NCBI RefSeq assembly: GCF_002877365.1
Contig: NZ_MCWZ01000281.1
Location: 1 to 36,913, forward strand
Direction: 5' to 3'
Source of the DNA: Vibrio sp. 10N.261.55.A7
GTDB lineage: Bacteria; Pseudomonadota; Gammaproteobacteria; Enterobacterales; Vibrionaceae
Length of the DNA: 36,913 nt
Translations under genes and position numbers: made by a program
The notes under the pieces: generated by a model
Databases searched by the model: none
The model's input: the letters and a program-made list of their open reading frames with translations, nothing else
What the model was told of the DNA's origin: nothing
Shown here: piece after piece, positions 7,786 through 17,702 of the stretch
Layout of the letters: each line of letters begins with the position of its first letter
How positions within the stretch are numbered: the stretch's first letter is position 1

Positions 7786-9387
7786 CTACATACGGAATAT
7801 GCCAAATTCACTGTCAGCGATCGGTGCGTTCAGTGCCGCTGATAAAGCTTGCCCTAAAACGTTTCGTGTCTCTTTCGGATCAATAATGCCATCATCCCAA
7901 AGTCGAGCACTGGCGTAATACGGATGCCCCTCAGTTTCGTATTGTTCTATGATGGGCTGTTTAAATTGTAGCTCTTCTTCGCTCGTCCATGATTCGTTGC
8001 GACGGGTTTTAATGTCGCGCTTAACCTGTGCCATGACGCCTGCGGCTTGCTCACCACCCATAACGGAGATTCGAGCGTTGGGCCACATCCACATCATCGT
8101 CGGATCATAGGCGCGTCCACACATTCCGTAGTTCCCAGCACCATAAGACCCGCCAGTAATGATGGTGAACTTGGGCACATTTGCACACGCTACTGCCATG
8201 ACTAACTTTGCGCCGTGCTTAGCGATGCCCTCAGACTCCACTTTTTTTCCGACCATGAAACCTGTGATGTTTTGCAAAAATAGCAATGGCACCTTTCGTT
8301 TCGCGCACAGCTGAATGAAGTGGGCGCCTTTCTGTGCGGATTCTGAAAATAAGATACCGTTGTTTGCAACGATGCCGATCGGTCTACCGAAAATATGGGC
8401 AAAGCCACATACCAAGGTTGTGCCGTACAAGGCTTTGAATTCATCGAAATCGGAGTCATCAACAATGCGGGCAATCACCTCTCTGGCATCAAATATCAAA
8501 CGAAGGTTGGCATTGACGATCCCATAAAGGTCGCTGATGTCGTATCTGGGAGGTAGAACAGGTTCTGGGACTGCAAGTTTGGGTTGGTTGGTACTGGCGA
8601 CAGTTTCTCTGGCGAGGGTCAGTGCATGGTGATCGTTGTTGGCGTAGTAGTCGGCAACGCCTGATTTCTTGCAGTGCACATCGGCTCCACCAAGTACCTC
8701 ATCGCTGACAATCTCGCCAGTTGCCGCTTTCACTAACGGAGGCCCTGCGAGAAATATGGTCCCTTGCTGCTTAACGATGACCGACACATCGGCCATGGCT
8801 GGAATGTAAGCACCGCCAGCCGTGCATAAGCCCAGAACGACGGCTATCTGAGGGATTCCCTTGGCAGACATTCGTGCTTGATTGTAGAAGATACGTCCGA
8901 AATGGTCTTTGTCGGGGAAGACTTCAGCTTGGTGTGGAAGATTAGCGCCACCAGAATCGACAAGATAAATACACGGTAGATGGCAGCGTTCGGCAATTTC
9001 TTGGGCACGTAGGTGTTTTTTCACGGTTAAGGGGTAATAGGTGCCCCCTTTTACCGAGGGATCGTTAGCGATGATCATGCATTGCACATTTTCGACTAGG
9101 CCGATTCCAGCCACAACACCAGCACAAGGAACGGATTCCTCGTAAACACGCCACGCAGCAAACTGACCAATTTCTAGAAAGTCACTGCCGCTATCAAGCA
9201 GTGCTGAAATACGCTCACGAACGGGGAGTTTTCCTTTTTCTCGTTGTCTTTGTATCGCGTTAGTGCCACCACCTTGTTTGATAACGTCGAGGTTGGACTC
9301 TAGGTTGGCAACAAGCTCGTCCATTACCTTTTTGTTCGCTTGAAAGAGCGAGTCTTCAGGCTTTGCTTTTGTGAGTATCACCGCCAT
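7786..9387 (-). CDS. liuB: Methylcrotonyl-CoA carboxylase, carboxyltransferase (beta) subunit
   Basis: Carboxylates 3-methylcrotonyl-CoA, taking CO2 from a biotin group carried by a separate alpha subunit. About 533 residues, normal for MccB. The two crotonase-like halves typical of acyl-CoA carboxyltransferases are visible: VDSGGANLP and [13 protein letters not shown] in the N-half, and the [27 protein letters not shown] and [17 protein letters not shown] stretches in the C-half. The start is the ATG at 9387, four codons inside an in-frame TTG, with GGGGGAAGG upstream. No gene for the biotin-carboxylase alpha subunit (liuD) is in the operon or window, so this protein must find its partner elsewhere or be inactive. 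Confidence 0.93.
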   Translation of the reverse strand: MAVILTKAKPEDSLFQANKKVMDELVANLESNLDVIKQGGGTNAIQRQREKGKLPVRERISALLDSGSDFLEIGQFAAWRVYEESVPCAGVVAGIGLVENVQCMIIANDPSVKGGTYYPLTVKKHLRAQEIAERCHLPCIYLVDSGGANLPHQAEVFPDKDHFGRIFYNQARMSAKGIPQIAVVLGLCTAGGAYIPAMADVSVIVKQQGTIFLAGPPLVKAATGEIVSDEVLGGADVHCKKSGVADYYANNDHHALTLARETVASTNQPKLAVPEPVLPPRYDISDLYGIVNANLRLIFDAREVIARIVDDSDFDEFKALYGTTLVCGFAHIFGRPIGIVANNGILFSESAQKGAHFIQLCAKRKVPLLFLQNITGFMVGKKVESEGIAKHGAKLVMAVACANVPKFTIITGGSYGAGNYGMCGRAYDPTMMWMWPNARISVMGGEQAAGVMAQVKRDIKTRRNESWTSEEELQFKQPIIEQYETEGHPYYASARLWDDGIIDPKETRNVLGQALSAALNAPIADSEFGIFRM

Positions 9388-9507
9388 ACCTTCCCCCAAC
9401 TAAACACATTATCGTCGCCATCTCATGTTGACCGCTGTGGCATTGTTTGTCATCAACACTTCACTTCATCAATGTTTCAATTCATCATGGCCCAACGCAT
9501 GAGCAAA

Positions 9508-10677
9508 TCAACGTGATTCCACGAACAGCTCTCGACCGATGAGCATACGTCGAATTTCCGATGTACCAGCGCCAATTTCGTAAAGCTTTGCATCTCGAAG
9601 TAGGCGGCCAGCAGGAAACTCATTGATGTAACCATTTCCACCCAGTAACTGAATGGCATCCAGTGCCATCTGAGTGGCCAATTCTGCGCTATACAAGATC
9701 ACGCCCGCTGCGTCTTTGCGTGTAGATTCACCACGGTCACACGCTGAAGCAACGGTGTACACGTAGCAACGCGCGGCATTCATTCGGGTATACATGTCGG
9801 CCACTTTGGCTTGTATCAATTGGAATTCTCCAATGGCTTTACCGAACTGCTTTCTGTCATGAACGTAGGGAATCACCAAATCCATGCAGGCTTGCATGAT
9901 GCCCAAGGGGCCTGCCGCAAGAACAACTCGCTCATAATCAAGTCCACTCATCAGCACTTTGACACCTTGGTTGGGTTCACCAAGCACGTTGTCTTTGGGC
10001 ACTTTGCAGTTGTTGAACACCAATTCACAGGTATTGGAGCCACGCATGCCTAATTTGTCGAGCTTTTGCGCGTGGCTAAAACCTTCAAACCCTTTCTCAA
10101 TTATAAACGCCGTTATTCCATGCGATTTCGCATGTGGGTCAGTTTTGGCGTAAACCACTAAGGTGTCAGCATCGGGGCCGTTGGTGATCCACATTTTTGT
10201 GCCGTTAAGACAATAATGATCGCCGTCGAGATCCGCTCTAAGTTGCATTGCGACAACATCAGATCCTGCATTAGCTTCACTCATTGCCAAAGCCCCAACA
10301 TGGCGTCCGTCAATCAGAGGGGGTAAGTATTTTTCTCGCTGAGCTTGGCTGCCATTACGATAGATTTGATTGACACACAGGTTCGAGTGCGCGCCATAGC
10401 TGAGCGCAACAGAGGCAGAAGCTCGACTGATCTCTTCCATCGCGATGACATGCGCAAGATAGCCCATGTCAGCGCCCCCATATTTTTCACTCACCGTCAC
10501 CCCAAGCAAGCCCATTTCTCCGAAGTCACGCCAAAGGTGATTAGGGAATTGGTTGTCTCTGTCAATGTTGGCGGCGATCGGGGAGATTTTTTCTGCGGCA
10601 AAGGTATTGACCTGATCGCGAAGCATATTGATGGTGTCACTGTGGCCAAAATTTAATGGTCGATACTCACTGTTCAT
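9508..10677 (-). CDS. liuA: Isovaleryl-CoA dehydrogenase
   Basis: FAD-dependent oxidation of isovaleryl-CoA to 3-methylcrotonyl-CoA. The 389-residue acyl-CoA dehydrogenase fold is complete. Two details pick isovaleryl-CoA dehydrogenase out of the family: the catalytic Glu sits in [15 protein letters not shown] (as Glu254 in the human enzyme), and the usual C-terminal catalytic Glu is replaced in [10 protein letters not shown] near residue 367. AAGGAGATGTT precedes the ATG. It lies between liuR (38 bp upstream) and liuB (120 bp downstream), as expected for liu operons of gamma-proteobacteria. Confidence 0.93.
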   Translation of the reverse strand: MNSEYRPLNFGHSDTINMLRDQVNTFAAEKISPIAANIDRDNQFPNHLWRDFGEMGLLGVTVSEKYGGADMGYLAHVIAMEEISRASASVALSYGAHSNLCVNQIYRNGSQAQREKYLPPLIDGRHVGALAMSEANAGSDVVAMQLRADLDGDHYCLNGTKMWITNGPDADTLVVYAKTDPHAKSHGITAFIIEKGFEGFSHAQKLDKLGMRGSNTCELVFNNCKVPKDNVLGEPNQGVKVLMSGLDYERVVLAAGPLGIMQACMDLVIPYVHDRKQFGKAIGEFQLIQAKVADMYTRMNAARCYVYTVASACDRGESTRKDAAGVILYSAELATQMALDAIQLLGGNGYINEFPAGRLLRDAKLYEIGAGTSEIRRMLIGRELFVESR

Positions 10678-10715
10678 AACATCTCCTTGGCGCGTAGCAC
10701 CAAATCATCGCGAGG

Positions 10716-11114
10716 CTATCTACTGATGGATTTGTTTGTCTGAAGATCTGGGCGACCAAGTGCTTGTAGGCAGCGGCTTTTTGCGAGATCCAGTTCATTC
10801 ATGATGACATTAATGTCGTTCAACTGACGCTGAAGCGCGCTTTGCTTGTCGTCGATGATGGCGAGCATCTTTTCGAGTTGGGTGTCGCACTGATCGGTGT
10901 CATAGAGCTCAAACAATTCTCGAATTTCTGCCAGTGAAAAACCCAATCGCTTTCCACGCAAAATCAGTTTGAGTCGCGTTTTATCTCGGTGCTCATAGAT
11001 TCGAGTATTGCCTTTGCGAGTGGGGTAAAGCAGCCCCATATCCTCGTAGAAACGGATGCTTCGAGTCGTCACATCGAACTCTTTTGCTAAGTCACTAATC
11101 TTAAATTTTTCCAT
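10716..11114 (-). CDS. liuR: MerR-family regulator of branched-chain amino acid catabolism (LiuR)
   Basis: A 132-residue MerR-type protein: N-terminal winged helix (residues 1-70, with ISDLAKEFDVTTRSIRFYEDMGLL), then a coiled-coil dimerisation helix (about 80-120) and no sizeable effector domain. It heads the leucine operon, the conserved place of LiuR, which in other gamma-proteobacteria controls leucine and valine/isoleucine catabolism genes. A consensus AAGGAGGTCATTAA ribosome site supports the start. A 12-bp inverted repeat 110-155 bp upstream is the probable operator and lies between the liu and ivd operons. The ligand is probably a pathway acyl-CoA, but that is not visible in the sequence. 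Confidence 0.9.
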   Translation of the reverse strand: MEKFKISDLAKEFDVTTRSIRFYEDMGLLYPTRKGNTRIYEHRDKTRLKLILRGKRLGFSLAEIRELFELYDTDQCDTQLEKMLAIIDDKQSALQRQLNDINVIMNELDLAKSRCLQALGRPDLQTNKSISR

Positions 11115-11222
11115 TTAATGACCTCCTTATCCTTTTTGTTTAAAGGCGGTTGTCTCAACGGGCAGCCTTGATAAACGTGCTCTTAACGTGTGCAAAATGG
11201 TTTACATGTTGCCACTTTGTTT

Positions 11223-11269
11223 CTTTACGTTTACGTAAATGTTAGTGCTATGCTTACGTAAACGTCAAG
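11223..11269. promoter_or_regulatory. Probable LiuR operator: 12-bp perfect inverted repeat
   Basis: ACGTTTACGTAA (11227-11238) and its exact reverse complement TTACGTAAACGT (11254-11265) are 15 bp apart. Extended to 16 bp per arm, only one position mismatches. Each arm contains a TTTACGTAAA-type MerR half-palindrome. The element overlaps the candidate promoters of both operons. Confidence 0.65.
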
Positions 11270-11329
11270 AAATCGCACAGGTTATTAAACGTGAAATGTT
11301 GGGAAGTCACTAAACACAAAAGACAGTAA

Positions 11330-11365
11330 TTCAAGTGACGATTTAAGTGGCGATTCAAGTAGTGA
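11330..11365 (+). repeat. 12-bp tandem repeat, 3 copies
   Basis: Units 11330-11341, 11342-11353 and 11354-11365 follow TTCAAGTGACGA with a few changes each. They lie in the presumed 5' leader of the ivd operon. Confidence 0.5.
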
Positions 11366-11450
11366 AGGAAGGCCAGATAGGCAGGCGAAACCAGAATAAT
11401 TAGGAACATATTGGTGTCCCTTCATTGGGCTGAACGACATGGGAGTGGGT

Positions 11451-12698
11451 ATGGATAACGCCATTTGGATTGTATCAGCGAAACGAACACCACTAGGTAG
11501 CTTTCAAGGGCGACTTAGCGATTTCTCTGCGCCTCAACTCGGGCAGCATGCGATTCAAGCAGCGGTGAACGCTGTGTCTATTTCTCCAGATTCAATTAGC
11601 GAAGTCATCATGGGATGCGTACTGCCAGCGGGATGTGGGCAAGCTCCCGCCAGACAGGCAGCGTTGAGGGCAGGACTACCTGAATCCGTCGCCTGTACCA
11701 CCATTAACAAGGTATGCGGTTCGGGTATGAAGTCAGTGATGTTGGCACACGATTTAATCAAGGCAGGTGTCGGAAGTACCATGATCGCAGGGGGAATGGA
11801 GAGTATGACCAACGCGCCTTATCTGCTCAATGATGCTCGTGGAGGTATGAGGCTTGGACACAAAGCCGCGAGCGATCACATGTTCCTTGATGGTTTGCAG
11901 GATGCTTACGAAGGTGAACTCATGGGGACATACGCTCAATCTATCGCCGATAAGTTTGGCATAACGCGTTTTGAGATGGATGAATGGGCGATTCAGTCTG
12001 TGACAAGGTCACGCACGGCGCAGCAGATGAAGCTATTTGACGATGAACTTGTCCCAATCAAGGTTGACTCGAAAACGCGCCACTCAAATAAAAAAGACGC
12101 AAATGAGTCAGCATCAAATGACAACATGGATTTTGATGAACACCCAGTCAACGTGGATATCGACAGAGTAAACACACTTCGCCCAGCTTTCAGCAAAGAT
12201 GGTTCAGTAACGGCAGCGAACTCGAGTGCAATCTCTGATGGCGCCGCAGCCTTAGTATTGATGAGTTCTGAAGTGGCAAAAAAGCAGGGGCTAGAGCCAC
12301 TTGCCATTATTAAAGGCCACACAACCCACGCTCGCACACCGAGTGAATTCACCATCGCTCCGGTTTACGCCATGACTCAGTTGCTGTCAAAGCTCGACTG
12401 GTCGGTTGACGAAGTCGATCTATGGGAGATTAACGAAGCATTTGCCGTGATTACTCAGATCGCTATCAAAGAACTTAATCTAGAACCGAACAAGGTCAAT
12501 ATTAAGGGCGGGGCTTGCGCGCTCGGCCATCCTATTGGTGCAAGTGGTGCGCGTATTCTTGTCACGCTTATTCATGCTCTGCGTCAATTGGGTGAAAAGC
12601 AGCACGATAAGCAAGTGCTAAAGGGCGTCGCCTCGTTATGTATCGGTGGTGGAGAAGCCACGGCTATTGGAATTGAAGTACCGATTAAACGAACCTAG
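11451..12698 (+). CDS. ivdA: Acetyl-CoA acyltransferase (thiolase) of the ivd operon
   Basis: Thiolase expected to cleave 2-methylacetoacetyl-CoA from isoleucine into acetyl-CoA and propionyl-CoA. Catalytic features are intact: the acyl-accepting Cys in [10 protein letters not shown] (about residue 88), [17 protein letters not shown], the His in [14 protein letters not shown] and the Cys in the final CIGGGEA motif. I prefer the ATG at 11451, with GGGAG upstream, over the ATG at 11439, giving 415 residues. That is about 20 more than usual because of a polar insertion near residues 205-225, rich in Asn, Ser, Asp and Lys. First gene of the ivd operon, 75 bp before mmsA. Confidence 0.9.
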   Translation: MDNAIWIVSAKRTPLGSFQGRLSDFSAPQLGQHAIQAAVNAVSISPDSISEVIMGCVLPAGCGQAPARQAALRAGLPESVACTTINKVCGSGMKSVMLAHDLIKAGVGSTMIAGGMESMTNAPYLLNDARGGMRLGHKAASDHMFLDGLQDAYEGELMGTYAQSIADKFGITRFEMDEWAIQSVTRSRTAQQMKLFDDELVPIKVDSKTRHSNKKDANESASNDNMDFDEHPVNVDIDRVNTLRPAFSKDGSVTAANSSAISDGAAALVLMSSEVAKKQGLEPLAIIKGHTTHARTPSEFTIAPVYAMTQLLSKLDWSVDEVDLWEINEAFAVITQIAIKELNLEPNKVNIKGGACALGHPIGASGARILVTLIHALRQLGEKQHDKQVLKGVASLCIGGGEATAIGIEVPIKRT

Positions 12699-12773
12699 TG
12701 CGGAGCTAAACAGCAACGAAAATGAAAGGTTAATTGAAAGTTCAACTGTAAAGATGAGAGAAAGGAAAGCGCT

Positions 12774-14267
12774 ATGACCGAGTCTGTACCTTTGTTTATC
12801 GATGGGATGTTTTGCCAGTCTTCAAGTCATGATTGGATTGACGTAACGAACCCTGCCACCAATCAGGTGATTGCGAAAGTCCCATGTGCGACTGAGCAAG
12901 AGATGTCCAAAGCGATAATGAGTGCCAATAGCGCGTATCAATTGTGGCGAAATGTTGCGGTACCAGAAAGAGCCAGGCTCATGCTTCGTTATCAGCACCT
13001 GTTGAAAGAGAATCACGATCAAATTGCTATGTTGCTTTCGCAAGAAACAGGTAAAACGGTCATTGACGCTAAAGGCGATGTTTGGCGTGGTATTGAAGTT
13101 GTGGAACAAGCCGCCAATATTGCCAGTAACATGATGGGAGAGATGGTTGAGAATGTCGCCGCTGACATTGACAGCTACTCCTTTACTCAGCCGTTAGGGG
13201 TATGTTGTGGTATTACGCCCTTTAACTTCCCCGCGATGATCCCGTTATGGATGTTTCCCCTTGCGATAGCTTGCGGTAATGCCTTTGTACTAAAGCCTTC
13301 CGAGCAGGTTCCATTGACGTCGATTCGCCTTGCTGAACTGTTTGAACAGGCGGGAGCACCGTCTGGAATATTGCAGATTGTTCATGGTACCAAAGAGCAG
13401 GTCGACTACCTTTTGTCTCACCCTGATATCAAAACGATTTCCTTTGTCGGGTCAGTACCGGTTGCTCAATGCATCTATCAGCAGGGCACGAAAAACTTTA
13501 AGAGAGTCCAAGCTTTTGCTGGGGCAAAGAATCACATGGTCATTATGCCCGATGCCAATAAAAGTCAGGTGGTCAGCAATTTGGTCGGCGCATCGATTGG
13601 TGCGGCTGGTCAAAGGTGTATGGCTATTTCAGTGGCTGTATTTGTTGGAAGTGCTCAAAAGTGGTTGCCCGATCTAAAAGCGGAGTTTGCCAAGATCAAA
13701 CCTGGCCCTTGGGATGATCCTAATGCTGGCTATGGTCCACTCATTAGTGCTCAAGCCAAAAAGCGTGTTCAAGACCTTATTCAGGAAGGAAAAGAGCAAG
13801 GGGCAGTGTGCGAGGTAGATGGCAGTCAGTTTAGTGTGGCTACGCACCCTGAGGGCTATTGGCTTGGACCCACGCTGTTCAGCGGCGTAAAGACACATAT
13901 GTCAGTCTATCAGCAAGAGATTTTTGGCCCGGTGCTGCTTTGTATGGAAGTAGAAACGCTTCAACAGGCGATTGAGCTGGTAAACAGTAATCCTTATGGC
14001 AATGGTACGTCCATTTTCACCGCCAGCGGTGGGGCTGCTCGTCAATATCAGCATGAGATTGAGGTGGGGCAAGTGGGCATAAATGTGCCAATCCCCGTGC
14101 CACTGCCTTTTTTCTCTTTTACTGGTTGGAAAGGCAGTTTTTATGGGGATTTGCATGCTTATGGCAAACAGGCTGTGCGTTTCTATACCGAAACCAAAAC
14201 GGTCACGGCGCGTTGGTTTGACGACGATATTCCAACCACCCCAAACTTTTCTATTCAACTTAAATAG
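12774..14267 (+). CDS. mmsA: Methylmalonate-semialdehyde dehydrogenase (acylating)
   Basis: Converts methylmalonate semialdehyde and CoA to propionyl-CoA in valine degradation, with NAD. The 497-residue aldehyde-dehydrogenase fold shows [20 protein letters not shown] near residue 140 (an MmsA hallmark), the catalytic Cys in AGQRCMAIS near residue 283, EIFGPVLL near 382 and the [15 protein letters not shown] stretch near 455 typical of CoA-acylating members. A good ribosome site (AAGGAAAGCGCT) precedes the ATG. It is called ivdB in some gamma-proteobacterial operons. Its position between the thiolase and the acyl-CoA dehydrogenase matches that order. Confidence 0.93.
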   Translation: MTESVPLFIDGMFCQSSSHDWIDVTNPATNQVIAKVPCATEQEMSKAIMSANSAYQLWRNVAVPERARLMLRYQHLLKENHDQIAMLLSQETGKTVIDAKGDVWRGIEVVEQAANIASNMMGEMVENVAADIDSYSFTQPLGVCCGITPFNFPAMIPLWMFPLAIACGNAFVLKPSEQVPLTSIRLAELFEQAGAPSGILQIVHGTKEQVDYLLSHPDIKTISFVGSVPVAQCIYQQGTKNFKRVQAFAGAKNHMVIMPDANKSQVVSNLVGASIGAAGQRCMAISVAVFVGSAQKWLPDLKAEFAKIKPGPWDDPNAGYGPLISAQAKKRVQDLIQEGKEQGAVCEVDGSQFSVATHPEGYWLGPTLFSGVKTHMSVYQQEIFGPVLLCMEVETLQQAIELVNSNPYGNGTSIFTASGGAARQYQHEIEVGQVGINVPIPVPLPFFSFTGWKGSFYGDLHAYGKQAVRFYTETKTVTARWFDDDIPTTPNFSIQLK

Positions 14268-14364
14268 TGGCCAACCGTTGTGATTAGTCTCGATTGGTTG
14301 CGAATCAAGTGACGATGCATGACCAACCTCTGGAGCGTTACACGCTATCGATTAGGAGCGCAGT

Positions 14365-15519
14365 ATGGACTTTGAATTGAATGAAGATCAGCGTATGTTT
14401 TCCGACACCGCTCGTCAGTTTGCGATTGAAAGGCTCGCGCCAATGGCGGCAGAGTGGGACGAGCAGTGTGTGTTCCCTAAGGACGTTTTAAGAGAGGCAG
14501 GTGAACTGGGCTTTCTGAGCTTATATACACCGGAAGAGCAAGGTGGCCTTGCCCTCAGCCGTTTAGATTCTTCAATTATCTTTGAGCAGTTATCGATGGG
14601 CTGTACGTCCACTACCGCTTTTATGACCATCCACAACATGGTGACTTGGATGGTGGCGAGTTTTGCGACCGAAGAAGCGAAGCAAACCTATTGTCCAAAG
14701 CTGGTGACTGGAGAGTTTTTGGGGTCTTACTGCTTAACAGAGCCTAATGCTGGCTCTGACGCGGCGTCATTAACGACAAGTGCCACTCAATCAGCTAACG
14801 GATACGTGCTCAATGGCGGGAAAGCGTTCATATCAGGGGCAGGTGAAACCGATGTACTCGTTGTGATGGCAAGAACGGGTGAAAGTGGGGCTAAGGGCAT
14901 TTCCGCGTTCGTTGTCTCAGCCAATGCAACCGGCGTGAGTTATGGTCGTAAAGAACCTAAAATGGGTTGGAATAGTCAGCCAACACGTTCGGTCACCTTT
15001 GAGAATGTTCAGCTGCCATCTGCTTCATTACTCGGTGAAGAGGGGCAAGGGTTTGAGTTTGCTATGAAGGGGCTAGATGGCGGTCGAATCAATATCGCTA
15101 CCTGTTCCATTGGGACTGCCCAGCAAGCACTGAATCAATCCATTCAGTATGTTCAGGAAAGAAAACAATTTGGTAAAAACCTCGGTCAGTTTCAAGGACT
15201 GCAGTTCAAGCTGTCTGATATGGCGACTGAATTGGTCGCCGCGCGTCAGCTCGTGCGTTATGCCGCCAGTAAGTTAGACAATGGTGACCCTGAAGCGACG
15301 GCGTACTGTGCAATGGCCAAACGATTTGCAACTGACGTTGGGTTCAAGGTGTGCGATCAGGCGCTTCAGCTTTATGGCGGCTATGGTTATATCAAAGAGT
15401 ACCCGCTCGAGCGGTATTTCAGAGATGTGCGAGTACATCAAATATTAGAAGGCACCAACGAGATCATGAGGCTCATCGTAGCGAGGCGCCTACTAGCAGA
15501 AGGCGCAGAATTGCTGTGA
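14365..15519 (+). CDS. ivdC: Acyl-CoA dehydrogenase (isobutyryl-/2-methylbutyryl-CoA)
   Basis: FAD enzyme expected to oxidise isobutyryl-CoA (valine) and probably 2-methylbutyryl-CoA (isoleucine). The 384-residue protein has the full family layout: YCLTEPNAGSDAASL near residue 125, a flavin-contacting middle domain, GLDGGRINIA near 235 and a C-terminal catalytic Glu in LEGTNEIMR near 367. That Glu position is the common one in the family and contrasts with LiuA on the other strand, where it is displaced. The start ATG follows TAGGAGCGCAGT. The substrate split is inferred from the operon. Gap to mmsA is 97 bp. Confidence 0.9.
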   Translation: MDFELNEDQRMFSDTARQFAIERLAPMAAEWDEQCVFPKDVLREAGELGFLSLYTPEEQGGLALSRLDSSIIFEQLSMGCTSTTAFMTIHNMVTWMVASFATEEAKQTYCPKLVTGEFLGSYCLTEPNAGSDAASLTTSATQSANGYVLNGGKAFISGAGETDVLVVMARTGESGAKGISAFVVSANATGVSYGRKEPKMGWNSQPTRSVTFENVQLPSASLLGEEGQGFEFAMKGLDGGRINIATCSIGTAQQALNQSIQYVQERKQFGKNLGQFQGLQFKLSDMATELVAARQLVRYAASKLDNGDPEATAYCAMAKRFATDVGFKVCDQALQLYGGYGYIKEYPLERYFRDVRVHQILEGTNEIMRLIVARRLLAEGAELL

Positions 15520-15580
15520 CGAGTGCTGTGGAGATTTGCGGCGGTGAGTAGGTGAGTAGTAGAGATGAAGGGAACGAGTG

Positions 15581-16402
15581 ATGACATCAAAAGAAAGTGT
15601 AAAAACAGTATCAAGCTCTAACCCAGTGGCGGGTTTGTTGGTGTCTGACGTTGAGAGCCATGTTGTTGTGGTGACAATGAATAACCCACCTGCCAACACT
15701 TGGACGGCGGAAAGTCTGCGGAATTTGAAACACCTCATCGAACGCCTCAATAATGATGATGAAGTCTACGCGGTCGTTGTGACTGGCTCGGGAGACAAAT
15801 TCTTTTCGGCAGGCGCCGACCTTAACCTTTTTTCTGATGGTGACAAAGCCGTGGCATTGGAGATGGCGGTTGCTTTTGGTGAGGCCTTTGAAACCCTGTC
15901 GAGATTCCGCGGCGTGACCATTGCCGCCATCAACGGTTATGCCATGGGTGGCGGCTTAGAAGTGGCGTTGGCTTGTGATATTCGAATTGCAGAGTCGCAA
16001 GCAGTGATGGCGTTGCCAGAAGCGCGTGTTGGCTTGCTTCCATGTGCGGGTGGCACGCAAAACCTTACGGCATTAGTTGGGGAGGGCTGGGCGAAACGAA
16101 TGATTTTGTGCGGAGAGCAAATTAACGCAGAGCAGGGGCTTTCCATCAAACTCGTTGAAGAAATCGTGGAAAAAGGGAAGGCACGAGAAACGGCCATATC
16201 GCTAGCGAAGAGTGTGGCCAATCAATCCCCGTGCTCTGTTCAGGCGTGTAAAACACTCATTCAACATGGTCGCACTTCTCCAATCTCAAATGGGCTTATG
16301 AAAGAACGAGAATTGTTTCTACAATTGTTTGATACCGTAGACCAAACCGAAGGTGTGCAAGCGTTTTTAGAGAAAAGGCCACCTAACTGGCGCAATCAAT
16401 AA
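15581..16402 (+). CDS. ivdD: Enoyl-CoA hydratase (methacrylyl-/tiglyl-CoA)
   Basis: Crotonase-family hydratase for the unsaturated acyl-CoA made by the preceding dehydrogenase. Of about 273 residues, the oxyanion segment FFSAGADLNLF near 75, AINGYAMGGGLEVALACD near 115 with one catalytic Glu, and MALPEARVGLLPCAGGTQ near 142 with the other are all present, so both catalytic glutamates seem intact. I start at the ATG at 15581; a GTG directly before it is in frame. The 61-bp spacer from ivdC holds a short doubled GGTGAGTA. The N-terminus is a little longer than in E. coli PaaF-type enzymes. Confidence 0.88.
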   Translation: MTSKESVKTVSSSNPVAGLLVSDVESHVVVVTMNNPPANTWTAESLRNLKHLIERLNNDDEVYAVVVTGSGDKFFSAGADLNLFSDGDKAVALEMAVAFGEAFETLSRFRGVTIAAINGYAMGGGLEVALACDIRIAESQAVMALPEARVGLLPCAGGTQNLTALVGEGWAKRMILCGEQINAEQGLSIKLVEEIVEKGKARETAISLAKSVANQSPCSVQACKTLIQHGRTSPISNGLMKERELFLQLFDTVDQTEGVQAFLEKRPPNWRNQ

Positions 16403-16508
16403 CATGAGGCTTTAAGAGAACGTTTTGTTGTGCAGTAGTTGAATTATTGCAGTTAAGTAATACGGAAAAATAGAGTAATAAAGCTGAGCAGTAAAGTGTG
16501 GAGGAACT

Positions 16509-17702
16509 ATGACGAGTCAGGTTAGATTTGAACAGAGAATGTGCGCTGATGGTATCAATCAAATAGCCATTGCGACGCTTGATAACCCTTCTTCTTTGAA
16601 CGCTCTTACCTTTGAGATGCTAAAACAGCTTCACGACCTTTTGCTCCATTGGCGAGATGACCCAACAATTGTTTGTATTGTTCTTGAAGGAGAAGGCGAA
16701 AAAGCGTTCTGCGCTGGAGGCGACGTGCGAGCGATGCACGATGTCATGAAAAATCAATCTAAGACACAAATCCAGGCCTTCTGTCGTGGCTATTTCACTC
16801 TTGAGTATCAGTGTGACTATCTGATCCATACGTTTCCAAAACCCATTGTCGCCTGGGGGCAGGGAATCATTATGGGGGGCGGGATGGGATTGTTCATGGG
16901 AGCAAGCCACAAAGTGGTCACGCCTAACTCTCGACTCGCTATGCCAGAGGTGTCCATTGGGTTGTTTCCTGATGTTGGCGCAACCTGGTTTTTGAATCAA
17001 CTCGACAACGGAATAGGCATGTTCTTAGGCATGACGGGGACGATGGTGAATGCCAGTGATGCGACCGAAATTCGACTCGCCGATCATGTGCTATTGGAAG
17101 ACAGTCGAACCACGTTGGTTGAAACCCTTCAAATACAGTATTGGCCCAAAGAGTCAAGTGGCGAGAGCTGTATTCAAGATGAGTATAAGAGCATTGTTTC
17201 CGACGTTTTAAGTTTGGTGTCTGAACATGCCGCGAGCGAAATAGAATCAGAAAAACCCAGCCTACAATTGATGCCGTTTTATCGTCAAATTCAATCAGCG
17301 TGCTCTAGTCATCATGTGAGCGACGTTTGGCAAAACATCACTGAAATCGACACTGAAGGGGTTGAAGAGACGGCACTGAAATGGATGGAAGGTGCCAAAT
17401 TAACCCTTACAACAGGCAGCCCAATAACCGCGCATTTATGTTTTAGACAAATGACAAACTACACCGAGTTACCGCTGGCTGATTGCTTTCGCCTGGAGTT
17501 AGGGCTCGCGATTAATTGCTCGTTATTAGGTGAATTTCAAGAGGGCGTGAGGGCAAGGCTGATAGATAAAGATGGTGAGCCGCAATGGTTATATCCAACT
17601 GTCGATTCTGTCGATATTGATGTCATTGATGACCTGTTTATGTCGCTTTGGCAGCCAGACTTACACCCACTTGCTCAGCTAGACCAACAATCGAGTAAGT
17701 AG
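16509..17702 (+). CDS. ivdE: 3-hydroxyisobutyryl-CoA hydrolase
   Basis: Releases 3-hydroxyisobutyrate from its CoA thioester in valine degradation, which prevents build-up of reactive methacrylyl-CoA. The 397-residue protein is a crotonase-fold hydrolase longer than the hydratases. It shows AFCAGGDVRAMHD near residue 67, GQGIIMGGGMGLF near 117 and AMPEVSIGLFPDVGATWFL near 143, the last with the catalytic Glu and Asp typical of HIBYL-CoA hydrolases. GAGGAAC precedes the ATG. It is followed by an unusual 353-bp spacer before mmsB. Confidence 0.92.
   Translation: MTSQVRFEQRMCADGINQIAIATLDNPSSLNALTFEMLKQLHDLLLHWRDDPTIVCIVLEGEGEKAFCAGGDVRAMHDVMKNQSKTQIQAFCRGYFTLEYQCDYLIHTFPKPIVAWGQGIIMGGGMGLFMGASHKVVTPNSRLAMPEVSIGLFPDVGATWFLNQLDNGIGMFLGMTGTMVNASDATEIRLADHVLLEDSRTTLVETLQIQYWPKESSGESCIQDEYKSIVSDVLSLVSEHAASEIESEKPSLQLMPFYRQIQSACSSHHVSDVWQNITEIDTEGVEETALKWMEGAKLTLTTGSPITAHLCFRQMTNYTELPLADCFRLELGLAINCSLLGEFQEGVRARLIDKDGEPQWLYPTVDSVDIDVIDDLFMSLWQPDLHPLAQLDQQSSK

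Larger units (their letters stand above)
11115..11450. promoter_or_regulatory. Divergent liu/ivd control region (336 bp)
   Basis: This spacer separates the minus-strand liu operon from the plus-strand ivd operon. It holds the LiuR-like inverted repeat (11223-11269) and a three-copy 12-bp tandem repeat (11330-11365). On the minus strand TTGACG (11268-11263) and TAACAT (11244-11239), 18 bp apart, form a candidate liu promoter. On the plus strand TTTACG (11224-11229) and TATGCT (11249-11254), 19 bp apart, fit the long spacer of MerR-type promoters. No ORF is evident. Confidence 0.6.

Noticed and set aside
7411..7842. 143-codon open frame on the plus strand opposite liuC and liuB
   Set aside because: It is antisense to two well-supported genes, has a Ser/Leu/Arg-heavy composition typical of a shadow frame and no ribosome site.
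13902..14258. 118-codon open frame antisense to mmsA
   Set aside because: Fully inside a gene with strong motif support; no family resemblance and no start signals.
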